The notes below the pieces were generated by a model. That model was not told the DNA's origin. It was given only the letters and a program-made list of their open reading frames with translations, and searched no databases. Positions 17,617 to 28,184 of a DNA stretch of 64,000 bases are shown piece after piece; positions within the stretch are counted from its first letter, which is position 1, and each line of letters starts with the position of its first letter. The DNA is from Robbsia andropogonis (lineage in GTDB: Bacteria; Pseudomonadota; Gammaproteobacteria; Burkholderiales; Burkholderiaceae): the NCBI RefSeq assembly GCF_000970345.1, contig NZ_LAQU01000008.1:1-64000 (forward strand), in the 5' to 3' direction. The translations under genes and the position numbers were made by a program.

Positions 17617-18558
17617 ATGGCCACTGAATCTCCCACCGCTATCTTCCTGGCGCTTGGCGCGAATGCGCTGATCGCCCTCAGCAAGTTCGCGGCAGCCGCG
17701 TTCACCGGGTCTGGTGCAATGCTAGCGGAAGCGATCCATTCCTTGGCGGACTGTGCCAATCAGTTACTGCTGTTGGTCGGGATGCGCCATGCGAAGGAAC
17801 CATCGTCCGAGCTTCACCCGCTTGGCAACGGCCGAGTCAGCTACTTCTATTCGATGATCGTGGCGCTGATGCTGTTTTTCATCGGCGGGGTATTCTCCGC
17901 CTATGAAGGGGTACATCGGCTCGCGCATCACGAGCCCCTCTCCTACCCCTATGTCGCAATCGCCGTGTTGCTGGTGTCCCTAGTCCTCGAAGGGATATCG
18001 CTAAGCGGGGCGTTAAAGCAGATCCGCAGGCGAAATCCGACGAAATCGATATGGCGCTGGTTTCGTGAGACGCGGCAGTCGGAATTACTGGTGGTGACGG
18101 GGGAGGACACCGCAGCCTTGCTAGGTCTTGCTATCGCGTTTATCGCCATTGTCGCGTCCACGCTCACGGGAAACCCGGTCTACGACGCATGGGGTTCCAT
18201 CGGCGTCGGCCTGGTATTGATGCTGGTTGCCGGACTCGTGCTGCGTGAAGTGCAGTCGATGATCATCGGCGAGTCCGCGGCACCGGAGACGCGGCGTGAA
18301 ATACAGGCGTTCTTGACAGCACGACCGGAGATCCGCAACCTCATCAGTCTTATTACATTGCAATGGGGCCAACACATCATCGTTGCGGTGCAAGCCGAGA
18401 TGATTGATTATCCAAGCGGTCGTGCGCAGGTCGACGCGATCAACCTGATTGAAACAGCACTACAACAGCGTTTTCCGGCTGCGCGCTGGGTGTTCTTCGA
18501 ACCTGACGTGGCATCGGCGGCAGATCAGCATGATGCCATGCCCACACGATCGCCATAG
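17617..18558 (+). CDS. Cation diffusion facilitator (CDF) metal efflux transporter
   Basis: This 313-residue membrane protein follows the CDF layout: six predicted helices in residues about 10-225, the metal-site helix AEAIHSLADCANQ near residue 40-52 and a second metal-site helix with TGEDTAALLG near residue 157-167, then a cytoplasmic C-terminal domain. Such pumps export divalent ions (Zn, Fe, Mn, Co) using the proton gradient. The second site has E-D-T in place of the common H-x3-D pattern. The ATG at 17617 has AGGAA five bases upstream; an earlier ATG at 17587 lacks one. The shared Fur-like box suggests iron-dependent expression. The metal specificity is not readable from the sequence. 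Confidence 0.88.
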   Translation: MATESPTAIFLALGANALIALSKFAAAAFTGSGAMLAEAIHSLADCANQLLLLVGMRHAKEPSSELHPLGNGRVSYFYSMIVALMLFFIGGVFSAYEGVHRLAHHEPLSYPYVAIAVLLVSLVLEGISLSGALKQIRRRNPTKSIWRWFRETRQSELLVVTGEDTAALLGLAIAFIAIVASTLTGNPVYDAWGSIGVGLVLMLVAGLVLREVQSMIIGESAAPETRREIQAFLTARPEIRNLISLITLQWGQHIIVAVQAEMIDYPSGRAQVDAINLIETALQQRFPAARWVFFEPDVASAADQHDAMPTRSP

Positions 18559-18693
18559 CACGGTTCAGCGGATGGCCATATCGAAATAACAGTGCGGCAT
18601 ACGCGACCTTTCAATCCCGCGACGCGTGTCAAAGAAGTAAACACCCGAGCAAACCTGCGCCAATCGCCGGGAGTTCATGCACCAAGCAACCAC

Positions 18694-18891
18694 TTAGACG
18701 CCATTGGTCGCCTCCGTCTTTGAGATCTGTTTATAGTTTGGCGTGCCATCCGGCGAATTGGGGCCTTGCTTCACATGATTGCGCGCGCCACACATCGGGC
18801 AGCGGAAGAGCAGCCCTTGGCCCTCGTTATGAATATCGACATCGGACAGCCGCCAGTCCGCGCCGCAGGATTGATTAATACAAGTAAACAT
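18694..18891 (-). CDS. Small zinc-ribbon protein, function unknown
   Basis: A 65-residue protein with four cysteines in pairs: C4 and C9 near the N-terminus and CPMCGARN near residues 31-38, which looks like a zinc ribbon. It is followed by a polar tail rich in Asn, Pro and Gly. I do not recognise a named family. It stands alone between the CDF gene and a broken permease gene. The ATG at 18891 has no strong Shine-Dalgarno sequence, but the cysteine spacing favours a real gene. Confidence 0.55.
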   Translation of the reverse strand: MFTCINQSCGADWRLSDVDIHNEGQGLLFRCPMCGARNHVKQGPNSPDGTPNYKQISKTEATNGV

Positions 18892-19144
18892 GATCGATAT
18901 GATAAGCAGTCAGAAGACTGCATCATATAGTAATCGATCGCAAGGCTTTCTTAAAACGTGTCCAACACAATGCGCCGGGCCCTCTGCCCGTTTTGAATAG
19001 CAGCCTGAATGGCGTCTGAAAAGACGGCTGGCATCGTGCCAAATAGAAAGGAGACAGCACTGTTGATGCATCAAGTCTGAGACTGCGCAAGCCCGTTGCC
19101 ATTGTAGGAGCCAGACTGGTCGGCGCCGGTTGGGCTATTCGACA

Positions 19145-19163
19145 AGACCGTTCGTGACGGTCT
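19145..19163. terminator. Possible terminator hairpin after the MFS gene
   Basis: AGACCGT-TCGTG-ACGGTCT forms a 7-bp perfect stem 18 bases beyond the end of the minus-strand MFS reading frame. No long T-run follows on that strand, so it may be a weak or non-canonical terminator. The rest of 18892-19180 shows no gene. Confidence 0.35.
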
Positions 19164-19180
19164 GGGCTGGCGGTGGTCTT

Positions 19181-20589
19181 TCACGGGACCTTTCGAGACA
19201 ATCGACTTGAATACACCCGGCGGAGTAGCGTGTTACGCGTGACGCCCCGGTTCCCGGCGGCGAACGTGCTCGCCGGAAGGGCGAGTACGAGAATACCGGT
19301 ACAGCACAAGACCGCGCCTAACGCATAGGTGCCGTTATTGAGATTGCCGGTCAGTTCGCGCATGACGTTCACGATCATCGAACCGGCAATGCCAGAAAGA
19401 CTGCCGAAGGAATTGATCATCGCGATCCCTGCGGCGGCGGCGGTACCGGTGAGCAAACTGCCGGGATAGGTCCACACCACCGGCGTCAAACCAAGAATAC
19501 CTGCCGCGGCCACACTGAGAAAAAAGATCGCCAGCGGTAAATTGTCCTGGAACGCCGCGCTGAGCATCAGACCGGCCGCACCCGTGAAGGCGGGGATGGC
19601 GGCATGCCATCGGCGCTCCCCCGTCTTGCTCGAATGCCAGGTATTGAACAACATGGACGCCGCCGCGGCCACGAACGGGATCGCCGTCAGCAAGCCGATC
19701 GACCGTGTATCCGTTACACCACCCACATGAATGATGGACGGCAACCAGAACGACAGACCGTAGAAGCCGGTTGCGTAACTGAAAACAATGCCGGCAACCA
19801 TCCAGACGCGATAGTCACGCACCGCGGCACCAAAGTGCACAATCTTCGTCACGCGCTCGGCGACCAAATTTGCCTCCAGGCGCGACTTCTCCTCCGGCGT
19901 CAGCCACCTGGCTTTCGAGATATGATCCGAAAGTCCGAAATACACCACAAAAGCCAGCACGATCGGCGGCGTTCCCTCGATCGCCAGCATCCACTGCCAC
20001 CCGTTGTAACCAAACCATCCTTGCGTTTGATACATCAGCCACCCTGACAGTGGACCGCCAAACACAAGGCTCAAGGGCAAGGCAAGCAACAGACCGGAGG
20101 TGACCTTGGTTTGTCGATTTGAAGGAAACCAGTAGTTGATATACAGCAACATTCCGGGATAGAAGCCTGCCTCACAGCACCCTAGCAGGAATCGCATGAC
20201 ATAGAACATCGTCGCGTTGCCGATGCCAAAAACGTGCGCGAGCTCGGCGGTAAACAGCGTACCAACGGAAACAACACCCCAACTGAACATGATCCGGGCG
20301 ATCCATAACCTTGCCCCCACGCGATGCATGACGATATTGCTGGGAATCTCGAGTGCGATGTAGCCAACGAAAACACGCTTGCACCCAATGCGAACGCGGC
20401 ATCGCTTATTTGAAGGCCGCCGAGCATCTGCAATTTGGCAAAACCGATGTTCACCCGATCCAAAAACGAAATCGCGTGGCATAGGAAGAGAATCGGTGCA
20501 ATCCGCCAGAGCACCTTCCTATATAGCTTGTCGTCCACATCGGCATCGACGGGCGGACGTTCATCACCACCCGGTTCATTGCTTATCAT
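19181..20589 (-). pseudogene. MFS permease (anion:cation symporter family), frameshifted
   Basis: Two overlapping frames together give one major facilitator of about 470 residues. The N-terminal part (start ATG 20589, preceded by GAGAGGACGG) includes FLDRVNIGFAKLQM, typical of the ACS family of tartrate, phthalate or hexuronate permeases. The rest lies in another frame from about 20370 to 19181. The shift falls in an AAAA run (plus strand 20370-20373); one extra base would restore GASVFFVGYIALE. The later part holds the other ten or so helices without further stops. The gene is either inactivated by a single deletion or carries a sequencing error. The substrate is unknown; no catabolic genes sit beside it. 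Confidence 0.8.
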
Positions 20590-21133
20590 CCGTCCTCTCC
20601 CTGCCGCGCTTTGGCGATTCAAGGCTATTTTAAATTGTTTCTCTTGCAAATCCTGCACGTCAGTCACCGTATTTCGGGACAGTCAAACCCCGGTTCTCGG
20701 CATCGCTCAAAAGAGCGTCGTAGCCATGCTTCGAGAATTGCGGGTGGCACGCCACGCCGATATTGAACGGGCTTTGCGCAAAACCATGCCCCAGTATCGC
20801 TGGTCATACTGAGTGGCCTGAGTTCGTCCAGCATTTCCTCGCCCTGGTTCTTCTTTAACGAGAACGAGCGTATCGCAAGCCTGCGAACGCCGCGCACACC
20901 TGTCGTGCGCCATAAAATCATTTTTTTCAGTGACTTAGCAATAACCGCCATGATGTTCAAGGGTATTTTCCAGGATCGGATCAGGCACATTCGTGTAGCG
21001 CCGCCTCCCGGTCATGCCCTTGCCTCTGTCCCCATGAGATGAATCATGACCGGGATCGCCTTCCTGCTGGCGAGGACCGCTTCTTGCTGCACCTGTTACG
21101 ACCTTCGTCGTGAAGCAAGACTGGAGAAAACAT
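20590..21133. other. Intergenic region without recognisable gene
   Basis: These 544 bases lie between the divergent MFS and PfpI genes. Several short frames exist on both strands, but none shows a family motif or a ribosome binding site. The stretch should hold the promoters of both flanking genes. I see no repeat or mobile element. Confidence 0.5.
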
Positions 21134-21694
21134 ATGAATACCCGTTTGACTGGTAAAAAAGTGCTGTTGATCACCTCAAACGCTGGCGTCGAACGCGATG
21201 AACTACTGGAGCCGTTGAAAGCGCTGGCCGCGGACGGCGGCACGATCATCCACGCATCGATCGATGGCGGAGCAGTGCAGACGGTCCTGCATGATACGGA
21301 AAAGGACGCCGTCGTCCAGTCCACCGTCAAACTCGCCAACGTTTCCGCAAAAGATTTCGACGTACTGGTCGTGCCAGGCGGTACAGTCAATGCGGACCAG
21401 CTTCGCGTGAACGAAGCCGCGCAACATTTGGTACAGGCCTTCGTCAAGGCATCGAAACCCATTGCCGCGATATGCCATGGCCCATGGGTGCTCGTCGATG
21501 CAGGCGTCGTGAAGGGGAAGACACTGACGTCCTATCAGAGCGTCAAGACCGATCTGTTGAATGCGGGTGCGCTAGACTGGGTGGATAAAAACGTCATTCG
21601 GTGTCCTGCAAACGGCTGGACATTGATTACGTCACGGAATCCCCGTGACCTGGATGCATTCTCTGGCGCGATTGCTGAGGAACTCGCCGCCTAA
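21134..21694 (+). CDS. DJ-1/PfpI family protein
   Basis: A 186-residue type 1 glutamine-amidotransferase-like protein. The nucleophile elbow AICHGPW (Cys114, His115) and the upstream VPGG loop (80-83) are intact, as is the acidic residue near Glu20. Close relatives (PfpI, YhbO/YajL groups) act as stress proteins with proposed deglycase, glyoxalase or protease activity. The ATG at 21134 has GGAG eight bases upstream. It is a single-gene unit between the MFS remnant and the kdp operon; no link to either is evident. Confidence 0.9.
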   Translation: MNTRLTGKKVLLITSNAGVERDELLEPLKALAADGGTIIHASIDGGAVQTVLHDTEKDAVVQSTVKLANVSAKDFDVLVVPGGTVNADQLRVNEAAQHLVQAFVKASKPIAAICHGPWVLVDAGVVKGKTLTSYQSVKTDLLNAGALDWVDKNVIRCPANGWTLITSRNPRDLDAFSGAIAEELAA

Positions 21695-21750
21695 TGGAAA
21701 AACGAGATGGCATGTCCCGCGAGTTCACATCGCCGGACATGCCTGCATGA

Positions 21751-22461
21751 CTATCGTTGCACGCCCATCAGCCGATATCCCACACCGGTTTCCGTGACCA
21801 GGTGCGCGGGCTGCGCTGGTTCACGCTCGAGCTTTTGCCGGAGGTTGCCCATATACACTCGCAGGTACTGCGTGTCCTGCTGGTGTGCGGGCCCCCACAC
21901 ATCCGTCAATAACTGACGGTGTGTCATGACGCGACCGGCATTGCGGATCAGACAAGACAGGAGCCGGAATTCGACCGGCGTAAGACGTACATGCTCATCG
22001 CCAAGCATGACGGTGCGCGCGTCCAGATCGACTTTGACATCACCAAACCGAATCTCCGATGAACTTCCCTCGCCAATAACGTGGCCGCGATTGGTTCGCC
22101 ACAACAACGCATGAATGCGCGCAATCAGCTCGCCTGTCCCAAAAGGCTTTGTAAGGTAATCATCGGCCCCTGCTTCGAAACCCGCGACTTTTTCCGCTTC
22201 ATGACTGCGCGCGGACAAGATGATCAGCGGCATATCGCTCCATGCACGCACCTTGCGGATAACCTCCAGGCCATCCATATCCGGCAAGCCAAGGTCGATG
22301 ATCAAAAGATCCGGCTTGCGTGTCTGGGCCGCGACAATCCCTTCCTTGCCGGTGACTGCTTCGTACACGGTGATACCCCGATTTTCCAACTCGGTCCGAA
22401 CGAAACGCCGAATCTGCTTTTCATCCTCTATCAGTACTACCGACACGGCCAGCTTACTCAT
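21751..22461 (-). CDS. kdpE: Response regulator KdpE
   Basis: A 236-residue OmpR/PhoB-type regulator. The receiver domain (residues about 5-115) shows the acidic pair IEDE, the phosphorylated Asp in LLIIDLGLPD, and LSAR and TKPF switch residues. The C-terminal winged helix (about 135-230) ends with the usual GVGYRL. It pairs with KdpD encoded just upstream; the ATG at 22461 overlaps the kdpD stop by eight bases. In-frame ATGs at 22470 and further upstream are alternatives. Phosphorylated KdpE should activate the kdp structural genes under potassium limitation or osmotic stress. Confidence 0.95.
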   Translation of the reverse strand: MSKLAVSVVLIEDEKQIRRFVRTELENRGITVYEAVTGKEGIVAAQTRKPDLLIIDLGLPDMDGLEVIRKVRAWSDMPLIILSARSHEAEKVAGFEAGADDYLTKPFGTGELIARIHALLWRTNRGHVIGEGSSSEIRFGDVKVDLDARTVMLGDEHVRLTPVEFRLLSCLIRNAGRVMTHRQLLTDVWGPAHQQDTQYLRVYMGNLRQKLEREPAQPAHLVTETGVGYRLMGVQR

Positions 22462-25288
22462 GCTCTCCATCCCCTCGTTTCGCATCTGCGGCGATCAAAC
22501 GTCCGGAGCATTCCTCATCACGCATGTCGTCCTCCCCCATTTCCTCGATAGCCGGCGGCTGCACGTCCGCCGGCAATGTCAGCGAGAAGCTTGCGCCGAT
22601 GCGTTCGCCCGTAGCACTTATCCGGTTGCGTGCCTGCATCTGGCCTCCGTGTGCTTCGACGATCGCGCGGCAGATTGCCAGTCCTAATCCGACCCCGCGC
22701 GTTGCCGACTCCTTGACGCCTCGCGTGAATTTATCAAATATCTTGCCCTCGGTGCCAGGCACGAGACCCGGACCGATATCGTTCACCGCCACCTTGACGA
22801 AGCGGCGCGCACCATCATGCACCACCGTCCCGACGATACCAATCGTCGTACCCGGCGTTGCGTACTTGCAGACATTCTCAAAAAGGTTGACGAACACACG
22901 CTCCATCAGCACCGCATCGAGTCGAATCATCGGCACATCGGACGCGATGGTCACCGTCACGGGACGACCATCCAATATTCTGCGGCACAACGCAAGCGCC
23001 GCGCCCACCGCTTCCTCCAACATCAGCCATTGCAAATCCAGCTTTATGCCCCCTTGCAACCTGGCCATATCCAAAAGATTACTGACCAGGCTGACCATGT
23101 GCTGCGCTTCGCCGTGAATCGTATTCGCCAGATCGATCCCCTGGTCATTGCGGGATGACGTCGATTCGCGAAGCTGTGCCGCCAACGTGGCGGCCAAACC
23201 AAGGATCGCCGTCAACGGTGTGCGAAGATCATGAGAAATGGTCGCCAACAAGGAATTCCGCAGTCGCTCCGATTCCATGGATACCAGGGCGTCCTGCGCG
23301 ATCTCCACGTAGTGCACGCGCTCCAATGCCAGCGCTATCTGAGAGGCAAACGTTTCCAGCAACCGGTTCTGTTCGGGAGAAGCCCATTGCGTGTTCCGGT
23401 TACTGACCAACGCCATTACACCGCGCGTGCGCATCGGCGCCTTTAGCGGCAAATAGTAGGCCGTGCTGGCGGGCAGTGTATTCGTGCCGGCGCCGGCAGG
23501 CTGCTGCCGATCGTATACCCATTGCGCGACATCGATCGCAAGCGATTCCTCCGGTAATGCCGTCATCGGGTCCGGATGATCGATTTTTTGCCGGACCTGG
23601 TCTTCACTATCAGGAAGGAGGACCGCCACACGCGCGCCGAATACCTCGTGGGTATGACGCGTCGCAATCTCGATAATCTGGCCTTCCGTCAGCGCCGCCC
23701 CCAGTTCCTTGACCATCGCATACATCGCCGCCGTGCGGCGCTCTCGCGCGGACGCGGCACGCGCCTGTCGGCGCAGACTCGACGTCAAATGACTGATCGT
23801 CAAAGAAGTCGTCAGCATCACGACGAAGGTCAGTAAATACTGTGTATCGGCGATTGCAAAAGAAAAGCGCGGATCGACACAAAAGAAATCAAACAGGAAG
23901 ACGCTGAGGAAAGACAAATAGGCGCCCGGCCCCCGACCTAGCTTTACTGCCGCAAAGACAACGCCGAGCAAATACAGCATCACCAGATTGGACAAGTTTG
24001 CCTGCGATAGCGACAAAGTCACGACGGCCGTGATCGCTGCCGCGATGATCGTCGCAATCACGTAGGCCGACAATGGCGAGCGGGGGTCTCCTGACGACTC
24101 GCCACGTCGCAGCAATGGTCGCCTCGCGCGCTTATCCGCATGCCGAACGTCGGATGAGGGTGCGATCAACGTCAGCTCGACCTGTGGGGCGGCCTGCGCG
24201 AGGCAGGCGGCGAAAGGCGGTTGCAATAACGCGCGCAAGCGGCCGCGAGATGATTTACCCACCAACACTTTTGAGACATTGCGCATCAATGCGTAAGCAG
24301 CCAATGATTCAGCCGCATTAGCACCATCAAGCACAACCGTTTCGGCACCCAACTCACCTGCCAGCTTCAGCGCCTCGAAAGTCGGCTTGCGCTCGACGTC
24401 GGCAAGCCGATGCAAGCGCGGTGTGTCGACGTACACCGCCAGCCAATCGGCCTTGAGGCTGCTTGCCAGTCTCGATGCGGTTCGTACCATGGCAGCACTG
24501 TCCGGACCAGGACCCACGCACACGATCAATCGTTCTCGCGCCCGCCATAACCGTTCAATAGATTGGTCGGCGCGGTACTCGCGCATTTGCGCGTCCACAC
24601 GGTCAGCCGTCCGGCGCAATGCCAATTCCCGCAACGCAATGAGATTGCCTTTTCGAAAGAAGTTCTCGATGGCTCGCTCGGCCTGCGCCGGCATGTAGAC
24701 CTTGCCGTCGCGCAAGCGCTCCAACAACTCCTCGGGTGGCAAGTCCACCAGCGTCACTTCGTCCGCCAGATCGAAGATCCTGTCCGGCACGGTTTCCCAG
24801 ACACGTATCCCGGTGATCTGGCCAACGATATCGTTCAATGTTTCCAGGTGCTGGACATTGACAGTCGTGTAGACGTCAATTCCCGCATCCAGCAATTCCT
24901 GAACGTCCTGCCAACGTTTCGCATGGCGCGCGCCGGCGACATTGGAATGTGCCAACTCATCGATCAGGATCAGGGCTGGGCGTCGCGCGAGGGCAGCATC
25001 CAGGTCGAATTCAGCGAGGCGCCGACCCCGCTGTTCGAAGTACGCCGCCGGCAAGACCTCCAATCCGGACAATAAGGCAATGGTCTCGCGTCTTCCGTGC
25101 GTCTCGACGACACCGGCCACGACGTCGAGCCCTTCATCGGCCAGACGATGCGCCGCCTGAAGCATGGCGTAGGTCTTTCCAACGCCGGCCGACGCCCCAA
25201 AAAAAATCTTCAGTTTGCCACGCTGCTGTCGGGCTTCGTCGCGTTGGATGCGACTCAACAATTCGTCTGGATCAGGCCTTTCTGTCAC
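22454..25288 (-). CDS. kdpD: Sensor histidine kinase KdpD
   Basis: This 944-residue protein has the full KdpD layout: an N-terminal KdpD domain with Walker [10 protein letters not shown] near residue 32-40, a Usp-like domain (about 250-375), four membrane helices (about 400-500), a GAF-like segment (about 520-650), the HisKA box [12 protein letters not shown] near 675-685 and a HATPase domain to about 905. It senses low potassium and phosphorylates KdpE. The GTG start at 25288 overlaps the kdpC stop (GTGA). The end overlaps kdpE, so kdpF-A-B-C-D-E read as one unit. Confidence 0.97.
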   Translation of the reverse strand: MTERPDPDELLSRIQRDEARQQRGKLKIFFGASAGVGKTYAMLQAAHRLADEGLDVVAGVVETHGRRETIALLSGLEVLPAAYFEQRGRRLAEFDLDAALARRPALILIDELAHSNVAGARHAKRWQDVQELLDAGIDVYTTVNVQHLETLNDIVGQITGIRVWETVPDRIFDLADEVTLVDLPPEELLERLRDGKVYMPAQAERAIENFFRKGNLIALRELALRRTADRVDAQMREYRADQSIERLWRARERLIVCVGPGPDSAAMVRTASRLASSLKADWLAVYVDTPRLHRLADVERKPTFEALKLAGELGAETVVLDGANAAESLAAYALMRNVSKVLVGKSSRGRLRALLQPPFAACLAQAAPQVELTLIAPSSDVRHADKRARRPLLRRGESSGDPRSPLSAYVIATIIAAAITAVVTLSLSQANLSNLVMLYLLGVVFAAVKLGRGPGAYLSFLSVFLFDFFCVDPRFSFAIADTQYLLTFVVMLTTSLTISHLTSSLRRQARAASARERRTAAMYAMVKELGAALTEGQIIEIATRHTHEVFGARVAVLLPDSEDQVRQKIDHPDPMTALPEESLAIDVAQWVYDRQQPAGAGTNTLPASTAYYLPLKAPMRTRGVMALVSNRNTQWASPEQNRLLETFASQIALALERVHYVEIAQDALVSMESERLRNSLLATISHDLRTPLTAILGLAATLAAQLRESTSSRNDQGIDLANTIHGEAQHMVSLVSNLLDMARLQGGIKLDLQWLMLEEAVGAALALCRRILDGRPVTVTIASDVPMIRLDAVLMERVFVNLFENVCKYATPGTTIGIVGTVVHDGARRFVKVAVNDIGPGLVPGTEGKIFDKFTRGVKESATRGVGLGLAICRAIVEAHGGQMQARNRISATGERIGASFSLTLPADVQPPAIEEMGEDDMRDEECSGRLIAADAKRGDGEHE

Positions 25289-25932
25289 GATGCGGATTGC
25301 GAGATGGATGGCGCCTGGGCCGGATTGGGCGCCGCATTGCTAGGATCAGCGTGACTGCCCGGCAATGCATCGTCCAGGGCCAGGTTCAAAAGCAGCACAT
25401 TGACCCGGGGTTCGCCGAACACGCCCCACTGCCGATCGACGGTATATTGCTTGATTTTCGCACGAATTGCATCCACGGGAACGCCTCGTGCCCTGGCAAC
25501 GCGATCGGCCTGATAATCGGCCGCGGCAGGGCTGATTTCCGGGTCCAACCCACTGGCCGAGGAGGTGACGAGGTCGACCGGAATCAGTGCCGCGTTCGTC
25601 GGGTCGGCATCGCGCAAGGCGGCAATCCGCCCTTTTACCTCGTCGATCAACGCAGGATTCGTCGGTCCGAGATTGGATCCGGACGATGCCGCGGCATTAT
25701 AGGGATTCGGAACCGTAGCGGAAAGGCGGCCCCAAAAGTATCGCGGCGCATCGAATTGCTGCCCGATCAGCGCGGACCCCACCGGTTTGCCATCATGATA
25801 AACAAGGCTGCCGTTGGCCTCTTTCGGGAACACACCTTGTGCGATACCAGTCACCACGGCGGGATACACAACCCCTGTGACAACCGTGAAAGCAACAAGC
25901 AAAACGAGCGATGGGCGAAGAACGTTGTTCAT
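25285..25932 (-). CDS. kdpC: Potassium-transporting ATPase subunit KdpC
   Basis: A 215-residue single-span membrane protein: one N-terminal helix (residues about 8-30), then a periplasmic domain with the conserved [18 protein letters not shown] and a [11 protein letters not shown] motif. KdpC binds the KdpA-KdpB complex and raises its potassium affinity. The length is slightly above the usual 190 or so residues because of a C-terminal Asn/Pro/Ala tail. It lies 77 bp downstream of kdpB and overlaps kdpD. Confidence 0.96.
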   Translation of the reverse strand: MNNVLRPSLVLLVAFTVVTGVVYPAVVTGIAQGVFPKEANGSLVYHDGKPVGSALIGQQFDAPRYFWGRLSATVPNPYNAAASSGSNLGPTNPALIDEVKGRIAALRDADPTNAALIPVDLVTSSASGLDPEISPAAADYQADRVARARGVPVDAIRAKIKQYTVDRQWGVFGEPRVNVLLLNLALDDALPGSHADPSNAAPNPAQAPSISQSAS

Positions 25933-26009
25933 CTGGAATGCTATCTCAGTTCATGAGTGACTGACGTGACGCGATGGAAAGCCGCCCGCCGATAAATAAC
26001 AAGTACGTT

Positions 26010-28160
26010 TCAAGCCCAACCGCACGCAGTCAAAAGCATGTCCACGAGCTTGATGCACGGAAACGGCAAGAGCAGCCCTCCCAGACCATAGATCAGCAGA
26101 TTGCGCCGCAGCAGCGCTGCTGCCCCAAGTGCGCGATATCGCACACCGCGTAATGCCAATGGAATCAGAAACACGATAATCAGGGCGTTGAAGATCACTG
26201 CCGACAGAATTGCCGACGATGGCGAACTGAGATGCATGACATCGAGGACCCGCAATTGGGGATACGTAGTCGCAAACGCCGCTGGAATGATGGCAAAATA
26301 CTTGGCGACGTCATTGGCAATCGAAAAGGTTGTCAGCGCGCCGCGCGTCATCAACATCTGCTTGCCGATTTCGACGATTTCAATCAGTTTTGTCGGGTTC
26401 GAGTCCAGATCGACCATATTCCCCGACTCCTTCGCGGCCTGCGTCCCGGTATTCATCGCCACCGCGACATCGGCCTGGGCAAGTGCCGGGGCATCATTTG
26501 TGCCGTCGCCTGTCATGGCGACCAGTCGGCCTTCCGCTTGATGCGATCGGATCATGGCCAGCTTGGCTTCCGGCGTGGCTTCGGCCAGAAAGTCATCGAC
26601 TCCCGCTTCGGCGGCAATCGCCCCGGCGGTCAACCGATTGTCCCCGGTGATCATGACCGTCTTGATGCCCATCTTGCGCAATTCCGCAAAACGCTCTTTG
26701 ATCCCCCCTTTCACGATATCCTTGAGTTCGACAACGCCGACGACTTCAGCAGGCGCGTCGCCGTCGAGGCGACGTTGCGCCACAACAAGCGGGGTACTGC
26801 CACGACGTGATACGTCGTCCACCGCATGTTGCACCGCGGCAGGGAAGTCACCCCCGCTTTCCTCTACATACCGTCGAATGGCTGTTGCCGCGCCCTTTCG
26901 CAATGCACGGTCTGGAAGATCCACACCGCTCATCCTCGTCTGCGCACTGAACGGAATAAAGGTTGCCTGCAAGGCAGCCATATCACGCTCGCGTAAATTG
27001 AAGCGCTGCTTTGCCAATACGACAATGCTGCGCCCTTCAGGCGTCTCGTCCGCCAGCGAGGCAAGTTGCGCGCCATCGGCAAGTTCGGCTTCCGTCCGAT
27101 TCGGCGCGGGAACGAAAGCCGACGCCTGACGGTTGCCCAACGTAATCGTTCCCGTCTTGTCCAGCAACAACACATCGACATCGCCCGCCGCTTCAACCGC
27201 ACGACCTGATGTGGCAATCACGTTGGCCTGCAGCATGCGACTCATGCCGGCCACGCCGATCGCGGACATCAAGCCTCCGATGGTCGTTGGAATCAAACAC
27301 ACCAGCAACGCGACCAAGGCCGTAATAGACACGACGTGTCCCGCTTTCATGACGGAAACCGAGAATATCGAGAATGGCAATAGCGTGGCGGTAGCGAATA
27401 ACAAGACCAGGGTCAACGCCACCAACAGAATGGTCAGCGCGATCTCGTTTGGTGTTTTTTGCCGTTTGGCTCCCTCGACCATCGCGATCATGCGGTCCAG
27501 AAACGCTTCGCCTGGATTGACACTCACCCGCGCAACGATCCAGTCCGACAATACTCGGGTGCCGCCTGTAACGGCGGTGAAATCGCCCCCTGACTCACGA
27601 ATCACCGGCGCCGACTCGCCAGTGATGGCGGATTCGTCGACGGCGGCAACCCCATCGATTACTTCGCCATCCGCGGGAATGGTATCGCCCGCCTGGATGA
27701 CCACAAGATCACCCTTGCGCAAAGAAGATGCATTGATCAACTCGAACGCGTCATGACGTGCTGGATCGACGAGCTTCTTCGCCAATACATCGCGCTTAGC
27801 TTCTCGAAGCGATGCGGCCTGCGCTTTCGAACGCCCCTCGGCAAGGGCTTCGGCAAAATTCGCGAAAAGCACGGTGAACCATAGCCACAGTGCGATGGCG
27901 AGGATAAAACCCGCCGAATCGGATGACGCGGGACGCCCCACCAACGCCGCGATCCACAGGACAGTCGTCAAAACGCTACCCACGTAGACGCAAAACATGA
28001 CCGGGTTGCGCAGTTGTGTGCGGGGCGAAAGTTTCTTGAACGCGTCAATGCAAGCGGGCTTCAACAACGCCGGATCAAACATCGAGCGGGAGGCGGAGCG
28101 CGACGTAGGCGACAAGGCCGAAGGCGTCTGCGTTGGCGCCTTATTCAACGGAGAATTCAT
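26010..28160 (-). CDS. kdpB: Potassium-transporting ATPase ATP-binding subunit KdpB
   Basis: A 716-residue P-type ATPase. Visible motifs are ITGESAPV (actuator), DKTGT with the phosphorylated Asp, [10 protein letters not shown] and [15 protein letters not shown] (hinge), flanked by the membrane helices of class IA pumps. It hydrolyses ATP to drive potassium uptake through KdpA. The N-terminus carries about 25 extra Ser/Thr-rich residues before the first conserved block. It lies 24 bp downstream of kdpA. Confidence 0.97.
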   Translation of the reverse strand: MNSPLNKAPTQTPSALSPTSRSASRSMFDPALLKPACIDAFKKLSPRTQLRNPVMFCVYVGSVLTTVLWIAALVGRPASSDSAGFILAIALWLWFTVLFANFAEALAEGRSKAQAASLREAKRDVLAKKLVDPARHDAFELINASSLRKGDLVVIQAGDTIPADGEVIDGVAAVDESAITGESAPVIRESGGDFTAVTGGTRVLSDWIVARVSVNPGEAFLDRMIAMVEGAKRQKTPNEIALTILLVALTLVLLFATATLLPFSIFSVSVMKAGHVVSITALVALLVCLIPTTIGGLMSAIGVAGMSRMLQANVIATSGRAVEAAGDVDVLLLDKTGTITLGNRQASAFVPAPNRTEAELADGAQLASLADETPEGRSIVVLAKQRFNLRERDMAALQATFIPFSAQTRMSGVDLPDRALRKGAATAIRRYVEESGGDFPAAVQHAVDDVSRRGSTPLVVAQRRLDGDAPAEVVGVVELKDIVKGGIKERFAELRKMGIKTVMITGDNRLTAGAIAAEAGVDDFLAEATPEAKLAMIRSHQAEGRLVAMTGDGTNDAPALAQADVAVAMNTGTQAAKESGNMVDLDSNPTKLIEIVEIGKQMLMTRGALTTFSIANDVAKYFAIIPAAFATTYPQLRVLDVMHLSSPSSAILSAVIFNALIIVFLIPLALRGVRYRALGAAALLRRNLLIYGLGGLLLPFPCIKLVDMLLTACGWA

Positions 28161-28184
28161 GACGTTATCTTTAAAGGGAAGCGC

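Noticed and set aside
20590-21133. Short minus-strand frames between the MFS and PfpI genes as a gene.
   Set aside because: No motif, no ribosome binding site and no consistent composition.
24949-25956. Plus-strand ORF of 335 codons opposite kdpD/kdpC.
   Set aside because: Antisense to well-conserved kdp genes with no recognisable domain; a shadow frame.
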